From NCBI RefSeq assembly GCF_021768455.1, contig NZ_JAIZVX010000028.1:1-32174 (forward strand): 32,174 bases of DNA, given 5' to 3'. A model generated the notes under the pieces. It saw only the letters and a program-made list of their open reading frames with translations, had not been told where the DNA came from and did no database searches. Shown one piece after another: positions 8,316-17,925 of the stretch. Every line of letters starts with the position of its first letter. Within the stretch, counting starts at the first letter, position 1. Source of the DNA: Aquabacterium sp. (GTDB lineage Bacteria; Pseudomonadota; Gammaproteobacteria; Burkholderiales; Burkholderiaceae_C). Both the position numbers and the translations under genes were made by a program.

Positions 8316-11300
8316 TTACAGCGTGCGGGCCACTTCCTTGATTTCGAAGAACTCGAGGATGTCGCCTTCCTTGATGTCGTTGTAGCCCTTGATGTTGAGG
8401 CCGCACTCGAAACCTTCGCGCACTTCCTTGGCATCGTCCTTGAAGCGCTTGAGGCCTTCGAGTTCGCCGGTGTAGATGACGACGTTCTCGCGCAGCAGGC
8501 GCAGACGGGCGGAGCGACGCACCACGCCGTTGGTGACCATACAACCCGCGATCGTGCCGATCTTCGAGGCGATGAACACCTGGCGGATCTCGGCAGAACC
8601 GATGACCTCTTCGCGCTGCTCGGGAGCCAGCATGCCGGACATGGCAGCCTTCACCTCGTCCACAGCGTCATAGATGATGTTGTAGTAACGCAGGTCGACA
8701 CCATTGTGCTCAGCCAGCTTGCGGGCGCCGGAATCGGCACGCGTGTTGAAGCCGATGATGACGGCCTTCGAGGCGATTGCCAGGTTGACGTCCGACTCGG
8801 AGATGCCACCCACAGCGGCATGCACGATCTGCACGCGAACTTCGCTGGTCGACAGCTTGAGCAGCGACGTGGCCAGGGCTTCTTGCGAGCCTTGCACGTC
8901 GGCCTTGATGATCAGGCCCAGGGTCTGGACGTCTGCGCCCGAACCCAGGTTCTCGAACATGTTCTCCAGCTTGGCGGCTTGCAGCTTGGCCAGCTTGACG
9001 TTGCGGTACTTGCCTTGACGGAAGGTCGCGATTTCGCGGGCACGGCGTTCGTCCGACAGCACCATGAACTCGTCACCGGCTGCGGGCACTTCGGCCAGAC
9101 CCTGGATTTCCACCGGGATCGACGGACCGGCTTCGGTCGCGGGCTTGCCGTTCTCGTCCAACATGGCGCGAACACGGCCATAGGACGCCCCGGCCAGCAC
9201 CACGTCACCACGCTTGAGCGTGCCCGACTGCACCAGCACGGTGGCCACAGGGCCGCGGCCCTTGTCCAGCTTGGCTTCGATCACCAGACCCTTGGCCATG
9301 GAGACCACAGGCGCCTTGAGTTCCAGCACTTCGGCCTGCAACAGCACCTGCTCCAGCAGTTCGTCGATGCCCTGGCCCGTCTTGGCCGACACCGGCACGA
9401 ACGGCGAATCACCACCGTAAGCTTCCGGCACGACCTGCTCGCCGACCAGTTCCTGCGTCACGCGCTCGGTGCTGGCACCCTGTTTGTCGATCTTGTTGAT
9501 CGCCACAACGATGGGCACACCGGCCGCCTTGGCATGGTGGATGGCTTCCTTGGTCTGGGGCATGACGCCGTCGTCCGCCGCCACCACCAGGATGACGATG
9601 TCGGTCGCCTTGGCACCACGGGCACGCATGGCCGTGAAGGCCTCGTGACCCGGGGTGTCCAGGAAGGTGATCATGCCGCGAGGCGTGTCCACGTGGTAGG
9701 CGCCGATGTGCTGCGTGATGCCGCCAGCTTCGCCAGCTGCCACACGCGAGGTGCGGATGTAGTCCAGCAGCGAGGTCTTGCCGTGGTCGACGTGACCCAT
9801 GACGGTCACCACCGGTGCGCGCGGCAGGGCCTCGGCGGCCTGGTCTTCGTGTTCTTCTTCCAGGAAGGCATCCGGGTCGTCCAGCTTGGCGGCGAACGCC
9901 TTGTGGCCCATTTCTTCCACCACGATCATGGCGGTTTCCTGGTCCAGTTGCTGGTTGATGGTGACCATCTGGCCGAGCTTCATCATCTGCTTGATGACTT
10001 CCGTGGCCTTCACCGACATCTTGTGGGCGAGGTCGGACACGGAAATCGTCTCGGGGATGTGAACCTCGATGATTTGCGGTTCGGTCGGTGCGACGAAGTT
10101 CGAAGCGGTCTCGTTGCGCTCGCCACGGCGACCACCACGACCACCACCCGGGGCCTTCCAGCCACCGCGTGCGTTGCCGGCATCGCCGCGACCCTTGGCC
10201 GCAGCGGGCGCGCCGCGCTTCTTCTCGTCACCAGCCCAGCTGGACGACAGCTTCTCGGACTTGACCGACTTCTTGTCGCCAGGCTTGGCTGCACCAGCGG
10301 CCGGGGCGGCGCCAGGCGCGGCCTTCGGCTTGTGGATCGTGCCCTTGATGCCTTCGGCAGGCTTCGGCGGCTCTTCCGGCTTCTTGGCCGTCAGCACCTT
10401 CTTGGGCGCGTTCATCATGGCGCGGATGGCAGCCGCTTCGGCCTCGGCGGCCTTGCGGCGCGCGGCCAGGTCGGCAGCCTTCTGCTTTTCTTCGGCTTCG
10501 ATGTCGGCAGCCTTGACCACGCGCACGGCGGCCTTCGGTGCTTCGACCGGAGCGGGTGCCGGAGCCGGCGCAGCGGCAGCCACCGGTGCGGCAGCGGCGG
10601 TCGCGGTGGCTTCCGCCTTGGCGGCAACGGCCTGCTTGCTTGCTTCTTCGGCGGCGGCCTTCTCGGCAGCGACCTTGGCCTGACCTGCTCGCGAGCTGCG
10701 CTGGGCAGCAGCGGTCAGGGCGGCGGCTTCGGCGCGACCGGCTTCAAGCGCGGCAGCACGGCGTGCCGCGGCGGCGGCGCGCTCGGCTTCCTGCTCGGCA
10801 GCCTTGTTGTCGGCGGCCTTTGCACCCGACTTGCCTGCAGCGGCAGCAGCTTCACGCTCGGCGATCTCGCGGGCAGCCTGCTCGGCGGCCGCGGCGGCGC
10901 GGGCTTCGGCTTCTTCCTTCTCGCGGCGTTCCTGCTCTTCGCGCACACGGCGGGCTTCGGCCAGCTGGGCTTCCTGCTGACGCAGGGCCTCGGCCTGGGC
11001 GTTGGCCTCCTCTTCGCGACGGGCCAGTTCGGCCTCTTCCTGGGCCGACTGGGCCGCGTCATCGCCACCGACCTCATCGCGCTTGACGAAGGTGCGCTTC
11101 TTGCGCACTTCCACCTGGATCGTGCGGGCCTTGCCGGAGGCATCGGCTTGCTTGATCTCGGTGGTCGACTTGCGGGTCAGGGTGATTTTCTTGCGATCGG
11201 CGCCTGCGGAGCCGTGGGCGCTGCGCAGGTGGTCCAGCAGGCGCTCCTTGTCGGCTTCCGTGAGCACGTCTTCGGGCGCAGCTTTGGGTACGCCTGCAGA

Positions 11301-11375
11301 CTGCAACTGCTCCAGCAGTGTCGCAGCCGGGCGATTGAGCTCCGCGGCGAATTGTGCGACGGTGGTCACGGCCAT
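8316..11375 (-). CDS. infB: Translation initiation factor IF-2
   Basis: A 1019-residue GTPase that places initiator tRNA on the 30S subunit. The ATG at 11375 is chosen because AAGGA lies about 9 nt upstream and [16 protein letters not shown] is the standard IF2 N-terminal domain; the in-frame extension to 11456 would run into nusA. After the N-terminal domain comes a very long Ala/Glu/Lys-rich charged linker (roughly residues 100-400, with coiled-coil character), then a second IF2_N segment. The G domain has GHVDHGKT at 527-534, DTPGHEAF and NKID, followed by domains II-IV ending in [15 protein letters not shown] and [11 protein letters not shown]. Such a long linker is usual in Burkholderiales. 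It lies 61 bp after nusA in the same operon. Confidence 0.97.
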   Translation of the reverse strand: MAVTTVAQFAAELNRPAATLLEQLQSAGVPKAAPEDVLTEADKERLLDHLRSAHGSAGADRKKITLTRKSTTEIKQADASGKARTIQVEVRKKRTFVKRDEVGGDDAAQSAQEEAELARREEEANAQAEALRQQEAQLAEARRVREEQERREKEEAEARAAAAAEQAAREIAEREAAAAAGKSGAKAADNKAAEQEAERAAAAARRAAALEAGRAEAAALTAAAQRSSRAGQAKVAAEKAAAEEASKQAVAAKAEATATAAAAPVAAAAPAPAPAPVEAPKAAVRVVKAADIEAEEKQKAADLAARRKAAEAEAAAIRAMMNAPKKVLTAKKPEEPPKPAEGIKGTIHKPKAAPGAAPAAGAAKPGDKKSVKSEKLSSSWAGDEKKRGAPAAAKGRGDAGNARGGWKAPGGGRGGRRGERNETASNFVAPTEPQIIEVHIPETISVSDLAHKMSVKATEVIKQMMKLGQMVTINQQLDQETAMIVVEEMGHKAFAAKLDDPDAFLEEEHEDQAAEALPRAPVVTVMGHVDHGKTSLLDYIRTSRVAAGEAGGITQHIGAYHVDTPRGMITFLDTPGHEAFTAMRARGAKATDIVILVVAADDGVMPQTKEAIHHAKAAGVPIVVAINKIDKQGASTERVTQELVGEQVVPEAYGGDSPFVPVSAKTGQGIDELLEQVLLQAEVLELKAPVVSMAKGLVIEAKLDKGRGPVATVLVQSGTLKRGDVVLAGASYGRVRAMLDENGKPATEAGPSIPVEIQGLAEVPAAGDEFMVLSDERRAREIATFRQGKYRNVKLAKLQAAKLENMFENLGSGADVQTLGLIIKADVQGSQEALATSLLKLSTSEVRVQIVHAAVGGISESDVNLAIASKAVIIGFNTRADSGARKLAEHNGVDLRYYNIIYDAVDEVKAAMSGMLAPEQREEVIGSAEIRQVFIASKIGTIAGCMVTNGVVRRSARLRLLRENVVIYTGELEGLKRFKDDAKEVREGFECGLNIKGYNDIKEGDILEFFEIKEVARTL

Positions 11376-11436
11376 TGTGTTGATCCTTGCGATGAGCTTG
11401 CTTAAATGAGTCGAGAGAGGGAGGAGCCGGGAGCGA

Positions 11437-12912
11437 TCAGGCGAACCAGTGTTCACGCGCCTTGAGGATCAAGGCACGGGCTTGCTCTTCGGACACAGCC
11501 GTGATGTCGGTCAGTTCGTCGACGGCCAGATCGGCCAGGTCGTCACGGGTGTGGATGCCGGCTTCGGCCAGCTTCGCGATCAGCTCGGGGGTCAGACCTT
11601 CCAGACCCTTGAGATTCTCCGACAAAGTCTCGACTTCTTCTTCCTTGGCGATTTCCATGGTCAGCAAAGCGTCTTTCGCGCGGGTGCGCAGCTCATTGAC
11701 CGTGTCTTCGTCAAACGATTCGATCTCCAGCATTTCGGCCAGCGGCACGTAGGCCACTTCTTCGAGGCTGGAGAAACCTTCTGCGATCAGGATGTCGGCG
11801 ACTTCCGCGTCCACGTCGAGCTTGTCGACGAAGATCTTGCGGATGGAGTCCGTTTCGACAGCCTGCTTCTGTGCCGACTCTTCAGCCGACATGATGTTGA
11901 TGCGCCAGCCGGTCAGCTCGGCCGCCAAGCGGACGTTCTGACCACCACGGCCGATGGCGATGGCGAGGTTTTCCTCATCCACCACCACGTCCATGCCGTG
12001 CTTTTCTTCGTCCACGAAAATGGACTGCACGTTGGCGGGTGCCAAGGCACCGATCACGAACTGCGCGGGGTCTTCCGACCACAGCACGATGTCCACGCGC
12101 TCGCCAGCCAGTTCGTTGGTCACGGCGGTCACGCGGGAACCGCGCACACCGACGCAGGTGCCGATCGGGTCGACGCGCTTGTCGTGCGACAGCACGGCGA
12201 TCTTGGCGCGCGAACCGGCGTCACGGGCGCAGCTCTTGATCTCGAGCAGGCCTTGTTCGATCTCGGGCACTTCCTGGCGGAACAGCTCGATCATGAAGTC
12301 AGGCGACGAGCGCGACAGCATGATCTGCGGGCCACGGGCCAGCGTGTCGACACCCAGCATGTAGGCACGGACGCGGTCGCCAGAGCGCAGGTTTTCCTTC
12401 GGGATCATCTCGGTGCGCTTGAGGCGACCTTCGACGCGACCCGACTCGACGATGATGTCGCCCTTGTCCAGACGCTTGACGGTGCCCACGAAAATCTTCT
12501 CGCCACGGGAGAGGAAGTCGTTGAGCAGCTGTTCGCGCTCGGCATCACGGATCTTTTGCAGGATGACCTGCTTGGCGGCCTGGGCACCGATGCGGCCGAT
12601 GGGCACGGATTCGATGGACTCTTCGATGTAGTCGTCGACTTCGATGTCGGCGATCTGCTCTTGTGCTTCGAACAGCAGGATTTCAGCGTCAGGCAGCTGC
12701 AGACCGGCCTCGCTCGGCACCACGTGCCAGCGACGGAAGGTTTCGTACACGCCGGTTTCACGGTCGATGGCGACACGGATGTCGACCTCGCCCTGATAGA
12801 GCTTCTTGGTGGCCGAGGCCAGCGCCGATTCGACGGCACCGAACACCACATCACGGTCCACGCTCTTCTCACGGGAGATGGCGTCCACCAACATCAGCAA
12901 TTCACGATTCAT
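11437..12912 (-). CDS. nusA: Transcription termination/antitermination factor NusA
   Basis: Binds RNA polymerase and modulates pausing, termination and antitermination. The 491 residues show the NusA order. The N-terminal RNAP-binding domain starts [19 protein letters not shown]. An S1 domain lies around [16 protein letters not shown]. Two KH domains follow ([24 protein letters not shown] and [17 protein letters not shown]). Two C-terminal acidic helix-hairpin-helix repeats end in [17 protein letters not shown]. Its ATG overlaps the rimP stop by 4 bp (ATGA at 12912-12909). In enterobacteria NusA autoregulates this operon, which is relevant to the terminator in the rimP leader. Confidence 0.98.
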   Translation of the reverse strand: MNRELLMLVDAISREKSVDRDVVFGAVESALASATKKLYQGEVDIRVAIDRETGVYETFRRWHVVPSEAGLQLPDAEILLFEAQEQIADIEVDDYIEESIESVPIGRIGAQAAKQVILQKIRDAEREQLLNDFLSRGEKIFVGTVKRLDKGDIIVESGRVEGRLKRTEMIPKENLRSGDRVRAYMLGVDTLARGPQIMLSRSSPDFMIELFRQEVPEIEQGLLEIKSCARDAGSRAKIAVLSHDKRVDPIGTCVGVRGSRVTAVTNELAGERVDIVLWSEDPAQFVIGALAPANVQSIFVDEEKHGMDVVVDEENLAIAIGRGGQNVRLAAELTGWRINIMSAEESAQKQAVETDSIRKIFVDKLDVDAEVADILIAEGFSSLEEVAYVPLAEMLEIESFDEDTVNELRTRAKDALLTMEIAKEEEVETLSENLKGLEGLTPELIAKLAEAGIHTRDDLADLAVDELTDITAVSEEQARALILKAREHWFA

Positions 12913-13568
12913 TTCTTCTGACCTCCGAGTTCTTGCGCCTCATCTACGGCAACGTCACCGGCCGCCGGGGTTGCCGCCCGACGGCTACGCCCTTTGAAAC
13001 TCACTTCCGGCACCAAGCGGGCCTCGCGAATTTCATCGAGCGTGAAACCTAAAACCTGATCGGCTTCTTCGGCCGGGGCAGTGCCCTCGGCCTGGGCCTT
13101 GGCCAATTTCTTGGCAGCTGTTTTGGACAGCGGCTTGGCGGAAGCCTCCGACTTGAGCACCAGGCCCCATGCGCGGCCTGCTTCGATGTCGGCGGGCTCG
13201 CCATCCTGCGACGCGATCAACACGCCGCTGTAATGCTTGCGCCCCTGGAAAGGCACCTTCAAGGAGATGGCGACCTCTTCGCCCACGAACCGCGCGAAAT
13301 GCTCGGGCGTCTTGAGCGGACGGTCCACCCCGGGGGAGGAGACTTCCAGGCGGCTGTAATCGGCATCGACCGTTTCCAGCGCATATTGCAGCTGACGGGT
13401 GACTTTTTCGCAATCGTCGACGGTGACCAGGTCGCCCGGAAGGTCATAGGCCTGATCAGGCAGGCGGTCAATGTAGACGCGCAGCAGACCTGTGGCACCG
13501 CGTTCGCAGTCCACAAGTTCGTAACCCAGGCCGGTCACGGTGGTGTCAACAATCTTGAGCCAGGTCAT
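12909..13568 (-). CDS. rimP: Ribosome maturation factor RimP
   Basis: Required for 30S maturation. The ATG at 13568 gives 219 residues starting [20 protein letters not shown]; the only upstream in-frame start, at 13592, is a TTG inside the terminator T-run. Typical motifs are [42 protein letters not shown], and the SH3-like C-terminal [17 protein letters not shown]. An Ala/Lys-rich insertion (about 140-170) and a C-terminal tail make it longer than the roughly 150 residues of E. coli RimP. It is the first gene of the leftward operon. No initiator tRNA gene was found upstream, unlike the E. coli metY arrangement. Confidence 0.95.
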   Translation of the reverse strand: MTWLKIVDTTVTGLGYELVDCERGATGLLRVYIDRLPDQAYDLPGDLVTVDDCEKVTRQLQYALETVDADYSRLEVSSPGVDRPLKTPEHFARFVGEEVAISLKVPFQGRKHYSGVLIASQDGEPADIEAGRAWGLVLKSEASAKPLSKTAAKKLAKAQAEGTAPAEEADQVLGFTLDEIREARLVPEVSFKGRSRRAATPAAGDVAVDEAQELGGQKK

Positions 13569-13590
13569 CCAGTGTGAAAAACAGTCGAGC

Positions 13591-13621
13591 AAAAAAAATG
13601 GGCTGGAAAGATCCGCCCATT
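13591..13621 (-). terminator. Intrinsic terminator hairpin in the rimP leader (candidate attenuator)
   Basis: On the minus strand, AATGGGC-GGA pairs with TCC-A-GCCCATT (arms 13612-13621 and 13597-13607, one bulged base) around a 4-nt loop, followed by eight T residues (13598-13591). It ends only 23 bp before the rimP ATG. No other leftward gene lies between it and the divergent fabI, so it most likely acts within the rimP operon's own leader. Confidence 0.72.
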
Positions 13622-13714
13622 CGTGAACTTACACGAGACAGCGCTGCATCGGATCAGGGGGCCGGTCATCCCGCAACGGCGGGGCAAGCCAATGAACCTA
13701 GCAGCCAATCCCGC

Positions 13715-13743
13715 ATTTTAGCCTGAGGAAAGCAACTCAGCAA
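13715..13743 (-). promoter_or_regulatory. Candidate sigma-70 promoter of the rimP-nusA-infB operon
   Basis: On the minus strand, TTGCTG (13743-13738) lies 17 bp from TAAAAT (13720-13715). The -10 matches consensus at 5 of 6 positions; the -35 matches at only 3. The start would fall near 13708 and give a leader of about 140 nt containing the terminator hairpin. Prediction by eye only. Confidence 0.45.
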
Positions 13744-13765
13744 GGCTCGCGCCTGAAATTCCTGC

Positions 13766-13789
13766 TTTTGGCCCTTGCTCATGCCAAAA
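13766..13789. promoter_or_regulatory. Inverted repeat upstream of fabI (possible operator)
   Basis: TTTTGGC (13766-13772) and GCCAAAA (13783-13789) form a perfect 7-bp dyad with a 10-bp spacer, centred about 70 bp before the fabI ATG. No T-run follows on the plus strand, and no leftward gene begins here, so an operator is likelier than a terminator. The regulator is unknown. Confidence 0.4.
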
Positions 13790-13846
13790 TCCGCCCTCGC
13801 CAGATGGGTGGGCGCCTGTTCACCCCCGACTTTTCTAGGAGACCTC

Positions 13847-14635
13847 ATGGGCTTTCTTGCCGGCAAGCGCCTGCTGATCACCGGACTGCTGTCCAACCGT
13901 TCCATCGCCTATGGCATCGCCAAGGCCGCCAGGCGTGAAGGCGCTGAACTGGCGTTCAGCTACGTGGGCGAGCGTTTCAAGGACCGCATCACCGAGTTCG
14001 CCAAGGAGTTTGACTCCGAACTCATCTTTGATTGCGATGTGAGCAGCGACGAACAGATCGCCGCCATGTTCGCCGATCTGGCCAAAACATGGCCGACCTT
14101 CGACGGTTTTGTGCACTCGATCGGTTTCGCCCCGCGTGAAGCCATCGCCGGCGACTTCCTGGAAGGCCTCTCGCGCGAAGCCTTCCGCGTCGCGCACGAC
14201 ATCTCGAGCTACAGCTTCCCGGCCATGGCCAAGGCCGCCCTGCCCTACCTGAACCCCAACGCCGCCCTGCTGACGCTGAGCTACCTGGGTTCGGAGCGCA
14301 TCGTGCCGGCTTACAACACGATGGGCCTGGCCAAGGCTTCGCTGGAAGCCTCGGTGCGCTACACGGCGGCCAGCCTCGGCCCCAAGGGCATCCGTGTCAA
14401 CGGCATCTCGGCGGGCCCGATCAAGACCCTGGCGGCTTCGGGCATCAAGGGCTTCGGCAAGATCCTGAGCGTGGTGGAAGAGAACGCCCCGCTGCGCCGC
14501 AACGTCACCATCGAAGACGTGGGCAATGTGGCCGCCTTCATGCTCTCCGATCTGGCTGGCGGCGTAACCGCCGAAATCACCTACGTGGACGCAGGCTTCA
14601 GCCGCGTCATGGGTGGTGTGGCCGACCTGGGCTGA
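13847..14635 (+). CDS. fabI: Enoyl-[acyl-carrier-protein] reductase [NADH] FabI
   Basis: Performs the last, NADH-dependent reduction of each fatty-acid elongation cycle in the cytoplasm. The 262-residue protein starts at the ATG at 13847, preceded by TAGGAGA about 5 nt upstream; an upstream in-frame ATG at 13775 lacks family similarity. It is a short-chain dehydrogenase fold with catalytic Tyr146, Tyr156 and Lys163 in LSYLGSE and [17 protein letters not shown], the same numbering as E. coli FabI. Gly93, where E. coli triclosan-resistance changes occur, is kept. [18 protein letters not shown] forms the substrate-binding loop. It is transcribed away from the rimP operon and is probably monocistronic. 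Confidence 0.97.
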   Translation: MGFLAGKRLLITGLLSNRSIAYGIAKAARREGAELAFSYVGERFKDRITEFAKEFDSELIFDCDVSSDEQIAAMFADLAKTWPTFDGFVHSIGFAPREAIAGDFLEGLSREAFRVAHDISSYSFPAMAKAALPYLNPNAALLTLSYLGSERIVPAYNTMGLAKASLEASVRYTAASLGPKGIRVNGISAGPIKTLAASGIKGFGKILSVVEENAPLRRNVTIEDVGNVAAFMLSDLAGGVTAEITYVDAGFSRVMGGVADLG

Positions 14636-14672
14636 GCCCCGGGGAAAGCACGCAGCGCATCAGGTCAAGGCC

Positions 14673-15695
14673 TCAACGGCCGGCCTGGTGCTTCTGCCGA
14701 TAGGCTGCCGGGGTCATCCCGGCCAGCTTCTTGAACAGGCGGCCAAAGGCCACACGATCCTGGTAGCCCACCTGCTCCGCCACGTCGGGCACAGGCAGGC
14801 TGCCACCGGCCAGCAAGGCCTTCGCTCGCTCGATGCGGATCTGCTGCTGGTAGTGGATGGGCGTGACGCCCGTGGCCGCCATGAAGCGCCGCTGCAGCGT
14901 CCGAACGCTCATGTGCACCCCCTGCGCCAGGGCCGGAAGGGTCAGGGCCTGAGCGTGGTCGCGTTCGACCAGTTGCTGCACCTTGCGCACCTCCTGGTCG
15001 GCGTGCCGTCGCCAGCCCACAGGCGGGGTGTAAAGCGATTGGGGCCCTCGCCGCAGGTCGGTCACCAGCAACTGCGACACCTTCTGCGCCGTCTCCGGCC
15101 CCGCCAGTTCGCCGATGGCGTGCAGGCACGCGTCGACGCCCGCCAGCGATCCACCCGAACAGATCAGGCCATCCGAGACGGTGAGGCTGGCCTCTGCACG
15201 CGTGTCCACAAGGGGAAAGCGGGCGGCAAAGCCTTCGGCCAGCATCCAGTGGGTGGTGGCTGGACGATGGTCGAGGCGCCCTGACGCTGCCAGCAAGTAG
15301 GCTCCCGTGCACAGCGTGGCCACACGCACTCGCTCCGGCAGGCCCGCCAGCGCGGCCACCATGGCGGGGTTCTCGGCGACGCCCTGCTCGCCTTCCGTCC
15401 ACAGCGAGGGGATCACCACGAGGTCGACGCCGGCCAGGCGCTCGACGCCCGCATCCACGTTGAGCAGGCCATCGGGGTGACCAACTGGCTGCCCGTCTTC
15501 GCTCACTTTGTGGAGTTGAAAGCGGTGACCGCCGGGCACCTGGTTGGCCATGCGGAAGGTATCGAGCACCAAACCGATGCTGGCCAGGCTGTGCTGACGA
15601 CACAGGCAGACAGCCACCTGATGCACAGGTCGGGACGACGGTGGAAGGGGCGACACGGTGTCCATATGGGCATCAAAGATGGCTGAATTGGCCAT
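14673..15695 (-). CDS. GlxA/FtrA-type transcriptional regulator (DJ-1/PfpI domain plus AraC HTH)
   Basis: An approximately 340-residue regulator. The N-terminal half is a glutamine-amidotransferase-like DJ-1/PfpI domain, with LVLDTFRMAN, VDLVVIPSLW and the nucleophile-elbow-like VATLCTGAYLLAASGRLD. The C-terminal half is a double helix-turn-helix AraC domain: LTLPALAQGVHMSVRTLQRRF, then VPDVAEQVGYQDRVAFGRLFKKLAGMTPAAYR. The start is uncertain; ATG codons at 15695 and 15665 both lack a clear ribosome binding site. It is divergent from a glutathione S-transferase-like gene with about 55 bp between starts, so it may control that gene. Family members respond to metabolites such as quaternary amines or formaldehyde-related compounds, but this effector cannot be inferred. 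Confidence 0.88.
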   Translation of the reverse strand: MANSAIFDAHMDTVSPLPPSSRPVHQVAVCLCRQHSLASIGLVLDTFRMANQVPGGHRFQLHKVSEDGQPVGHPDGLLNVDAGVERLAGVDLVVIPSLWTEGEQGVAENPAMVAALAGLPERVRVATLCTGAYLLAASGRLDHRPATTHWMLAEGFAARFPLVDTRAEASLTVSDGLICSGGSLAGVDACLHAIGELAGPETAQKVSQLLVTDLRRGPQSLYTPPVGWRRHADQEVRKVQQLVERDHAQALTLPALAQGVHMSVRTLQRRFMAATGVTPIHYQQQIRIERAKALLAGGSLPVPDVAEQVGYQDRVAFGRLFKKLAGMTPAAYRQKHQAGR

Positions 15696-15750
15696 TCTAG
15701 GCGGGCACCGCGCTCGCCACAATGCGGCCATCTTTCGCATTGCGCCCACC

Positions 15751-16662
15751 ATGTCCGACCTGATCCTGCACCATTACAAAGAGTCCCCCTACGCCGAGAA
15801 GGTCCGCACCCTGATGGGCCACAAGGGCATCGCCTGGCAATCGGTGACGGTGCCCCGCATTGCGCCCAAGCCCGACCTGACGGCGCTGACGGGGGGCTAC
15901 CGCAAGGTGCCGGTGCTTCAGCGTGGTGCCGACATCTTCTGCGACACCCGCCTGATCTGCGCAGAAATCGAGCGACTGCACCCTGCGCCTTCGGCGGCGG
16001 CCGCACAGGGGCACTTCGGCGCCGTGATCGAACATTGGGTGGACGTCCACCTCTTTGCCAAGGCGGTGGCCTACACCTTTGGCCGCAACGCCGACCACCT
16101 GCCGGATGCGCTGCTGGCCGACCGTGCCGCCCTGCGGGGCGCACCGCTGGAGCGCGAGGCACTGAAGGCCGCCGTGCCATTGGCCGAGCAGGAACTGAGG
16201 CGCCATCTGGGGTGGGTCGAGGCCGGCCTGCAAGCCCCAAGCCCCTTCGTGAACGGCAAGCACCCAGGCCCTGGCGACTTCAACCTCTACGCCACGGTGT
16301 GGTTTGCCGTCCAGGGGCGCTTCGACCTCACGCCCTTCCCTGCGCTCTCAACCTGGTTCGGCCGCATGCAGGGCATGGGCCACGGCCAGCGCGCGGACAG
16401 CACCCCCGAGGCTGCCATGGCGATCGCCGCCGAGTCGCGGCCCCGCCCTCTGACGTACGAAAGCCAACTGCCTGACGCAAGCGGCCTCGAACTGGGCCAG
16501 ATGGTGTGCGTGACGCCCGAGTTGCTGGGCCACGGCACCAGCGTGCGCGGTGAACTGGTCGGCATCGATGGCGAACGCGTGAGCCTGCTGGTGCTGAGCG
16601 AGCGCTGTGGCGCCCTGCACGTTCACTTCCCGCGCCAGGGCTACCGCCTCATGGCGGCCTGA
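15751..16662 (+). CDS. Glutathione S-transferase-like protein with C-terminal extension
   Basis: A 303-residue cytosolic protein. Residues 1-80 form a thioredoxin-fold GST N-domain (LILHHYKESPYAEKVRTLMG, then GGYRKVPVLQRGADIFCDTRLICAEIE, with a Pro at the cis-Pro position). A helical GST C-domain follows, including NGKHPGPGDFNLYATVWFA. About 70 residues after it (from about 235) are not part of a normal GST and resemble a small beta domain (GQMVCVTPELLGHGTSVRGELVGIDG). The start ATG at 15751 has no clear ribosome binding site; longer in-frame starts overlap the divergent regulator. It is followed after 27 bp by a second GST-like gene. The substrate is unknown. Confidence 0.82.
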   Translation: MSDLILHHYKESPYAEKVRTLMGHKGIAWQSVTVPRIAPKPDLTALTGGYRKVPVLQRGADIFCDTRLICAEIERLHPAPSAAAAQGHFGAVIEHWVDVHLFAKAVAYTFGRNADHLPDALLADRAALRGAPLEREALKAAVPLAEQELRRHLGWVEAGLQAPSPFVNGKHPGPGDFNLYATVWFAVQGRFDLTPFPALSTWFGRMQGMGHGQRADSTPEAAMAIAAESRPRPLTYESQLPDASGLELGQMVCVTPELLGHGTSVRGELVGIDGERVSLLVLSERCGALHVHFPRQGYRLMAA

Positions 16663-16689
16663 TCCTCACACCTTCATCGCCGCCGCCCC

Positions 16690-17490
16690 ATGAAGCACGC
16701 CCAGTCCGCACCGCTGACGCTCTACACCTTCGCGATGTCGCACTACAGCGAGAAAATCCGCTGGACGCTGGACGCGAGCCACATCGCCTTCACTGAAGTC
16801 TGCATGACGCCCGTCTTCCACATGGCACCGGCCCTGGCCATGGGGCGACGGGGTCAGACCACCCTGCCCATCCTGAAGACTCCGAAGGAAGCGATTCAGG
16901 ACAGCCCGCGCATCGTCGACTGGCTGGCCAGGACCCAGACGACTTTTGCCTTGCTGCCCGCCGACCTGGCGACCGAGGTCCGTGCAGTCGAGCGCCGCTT
17001 CGATGCCATCGGCAAGGACGTTGCGCGGGCCCTGTATGCGGGGGGCTTCGGACACGCGGACGCCCAGATCCGCGACCTCTGGACCGCCCATGCCAGCCCC
17101 TTGCAAGCGCTGGTGGTGCGGGTGGGCTACCCGCTGATCCGCTGGGGCTTCAGGCAGAAGCTCCAGATTCACGCACAGCGCACGGCCCTGGCACAGCAAC
17201 GCATCAACGAGGCGATGGACTGGCTGGAAGAGCGCATTGCCCAACAAGGCCCCAACCTCGTGGGCGGTCGCTTCACCGTGGCCGACATCACGGCCGCATC
17301 CCTGCTGGCGCCGATCGCCTGTCCGGACGAACACCCCGTCTACAGTGCGGCCAGCTACCGTGAAGGCATGGCCAGCGCGATGCGGCCCTGGCTGGGGCGC
17401 CCGGCACTGACCTGGGTGCGCGAGGTCTATGCGCGACACCGGGGCACGGTGGGCGGCGGCGCCTTGCACCCGACAGCCCTGGCGGCTTGA
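16690..17490 (+). CDS. Glutathione S-transferase family protein
   Basis: A 266-residue protein with a GST N-domain (LTLYTFAMSHYSEKIRWTLD, in which Ser/Tyr near the start of helix 1 could contact glutathione; then TTLPILKTPKEAIQDSPRIVDWL) and an all-helical C-domain containing LVGGRFTVADITAASLLAPIA, the usual N-capping-box region of GSTs. It lies 27 bp after the preceding GST-like gene in the same direction, so the two may be co-transcribed. The proteins are clearly diverged from one another. Substrate and physiological role cannot be inferred. Start at 16690 without a strong ribosome binding site. Confidence 0.83.
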   Translation: MKHAQSAPLTLYTFAMSHYSEKIRWTLDASHIAFTEVCMTPVFHMAPALAMGRRGQTTLPILKTPKEAIQDSPRIVDWLARTQTTFALLPADLATEVRAVERRFDAIGKDVARALYAGGFGHADAQIRDLWTAHASPLQALVVRVGYPLIRWGFRQKLQIHAQRTALAQQRINEAMDWLEERIAQQGPNLVGGRFTVADITAASLLAPIACPDEHPVYSAASYREGMASAMRPWLGRPALTWVREVYARHRGTVGGGALHPTALAA

Positions 17491-17615
17491 CCATGGTCAG
17501 AGGGTTTTCAGTTTGGCGTGCACTTCGGCGCGTGGGAGGGACATCCGGACCGCTGCGCATGGTCAGGCGAGCGTGGGATGGGCACAATGGAACGGTCACC
17601 ACCTCGGAGCCCCTC

Positions 17616-17897
17616 ATGGACGCCACGGAACTCAAGACCCTGCTCAACAAGCTCAAAGGTGAACTCGACAGCGGCCAGCCGGTCGATCCGGAACTGCGGC
17701 AGCTGTTGCACAGCCTGGACCAGGACATCCAGCAGGCCCTGCGCCAGCCTGTGAGCAGCACGGGCGATGCGGACGACGCAGAAAAAAGCCTGAGCACGCA
17801 GGCCCAGGCCATTGAAGCCCGCTTCGCAGCGGACCATCCTTATCTGGCCAACACGCTCAGAGACGTGCTGGACACCCTGGGCAAGATGGGGATCTGA
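17616..17897 (+). CDS. Small DUF4404-like protein
   Basis: A 93-residue, acidic, predominantly helical soluble protein. It opens MDATELKTLLNKLKGELDSG and continues DPELRQLLHSLDQDIQQAL, a pattern remembered for the DUF4404 family of short proteobacterial proteins of unknown function. The C-terminal part (IEARFAADHPYLANTLRDVLDTLGKMGI) is also typical. The ATG at 17616 is preceded by GGAG at a spacing of about 8 nt. Longer in-frame starts back to 17487 give unconvincing sequence overlapping the preceding gene. It is convergent with dctA. No function is assigned. Confidence 0.78.
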   Translation: MDATELKTLLNKLKGELDSGQPVDPELRQLLHSLDQDIQQALRQPVSSTGDADDAEKSLSTQAQAIEARFAADHPYLANTLRDVLDTLGKMGI

Positions 17898-17925
17898 TCG
17901 CCCCCTACCCTGCCCGGCCTGACGT

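Noticed and set aside
8706-11405. Plus-strand 899-codon open frame opposite infB
   Set aside because: Antisense shadow of IF-2; its Gly/Arg-rich composition mirrors the Ala/Glu-rich linker and no start signal or domain is seen.
11449-12921. Plus-strand 490-codon frame opposite nusA
   Set aside because: Spans the nusA gene in antisense, with no family resemblance.
13565-13669. 34-codon leader frame on the minus strand whose TGA overlaps the rimP ATG
   Set aside because: It reads through the terminator hairpin and T-tract and has no proper ribosome binding site before its ATG; the overlap is probably chance, although leader translation could be tested.
13622-13846. Initiator tRNA (metY) upstream of rimP, as in E. 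coli
   Set aside because: No cloverleaf or initiator tRNA sequence could be found on either strand.
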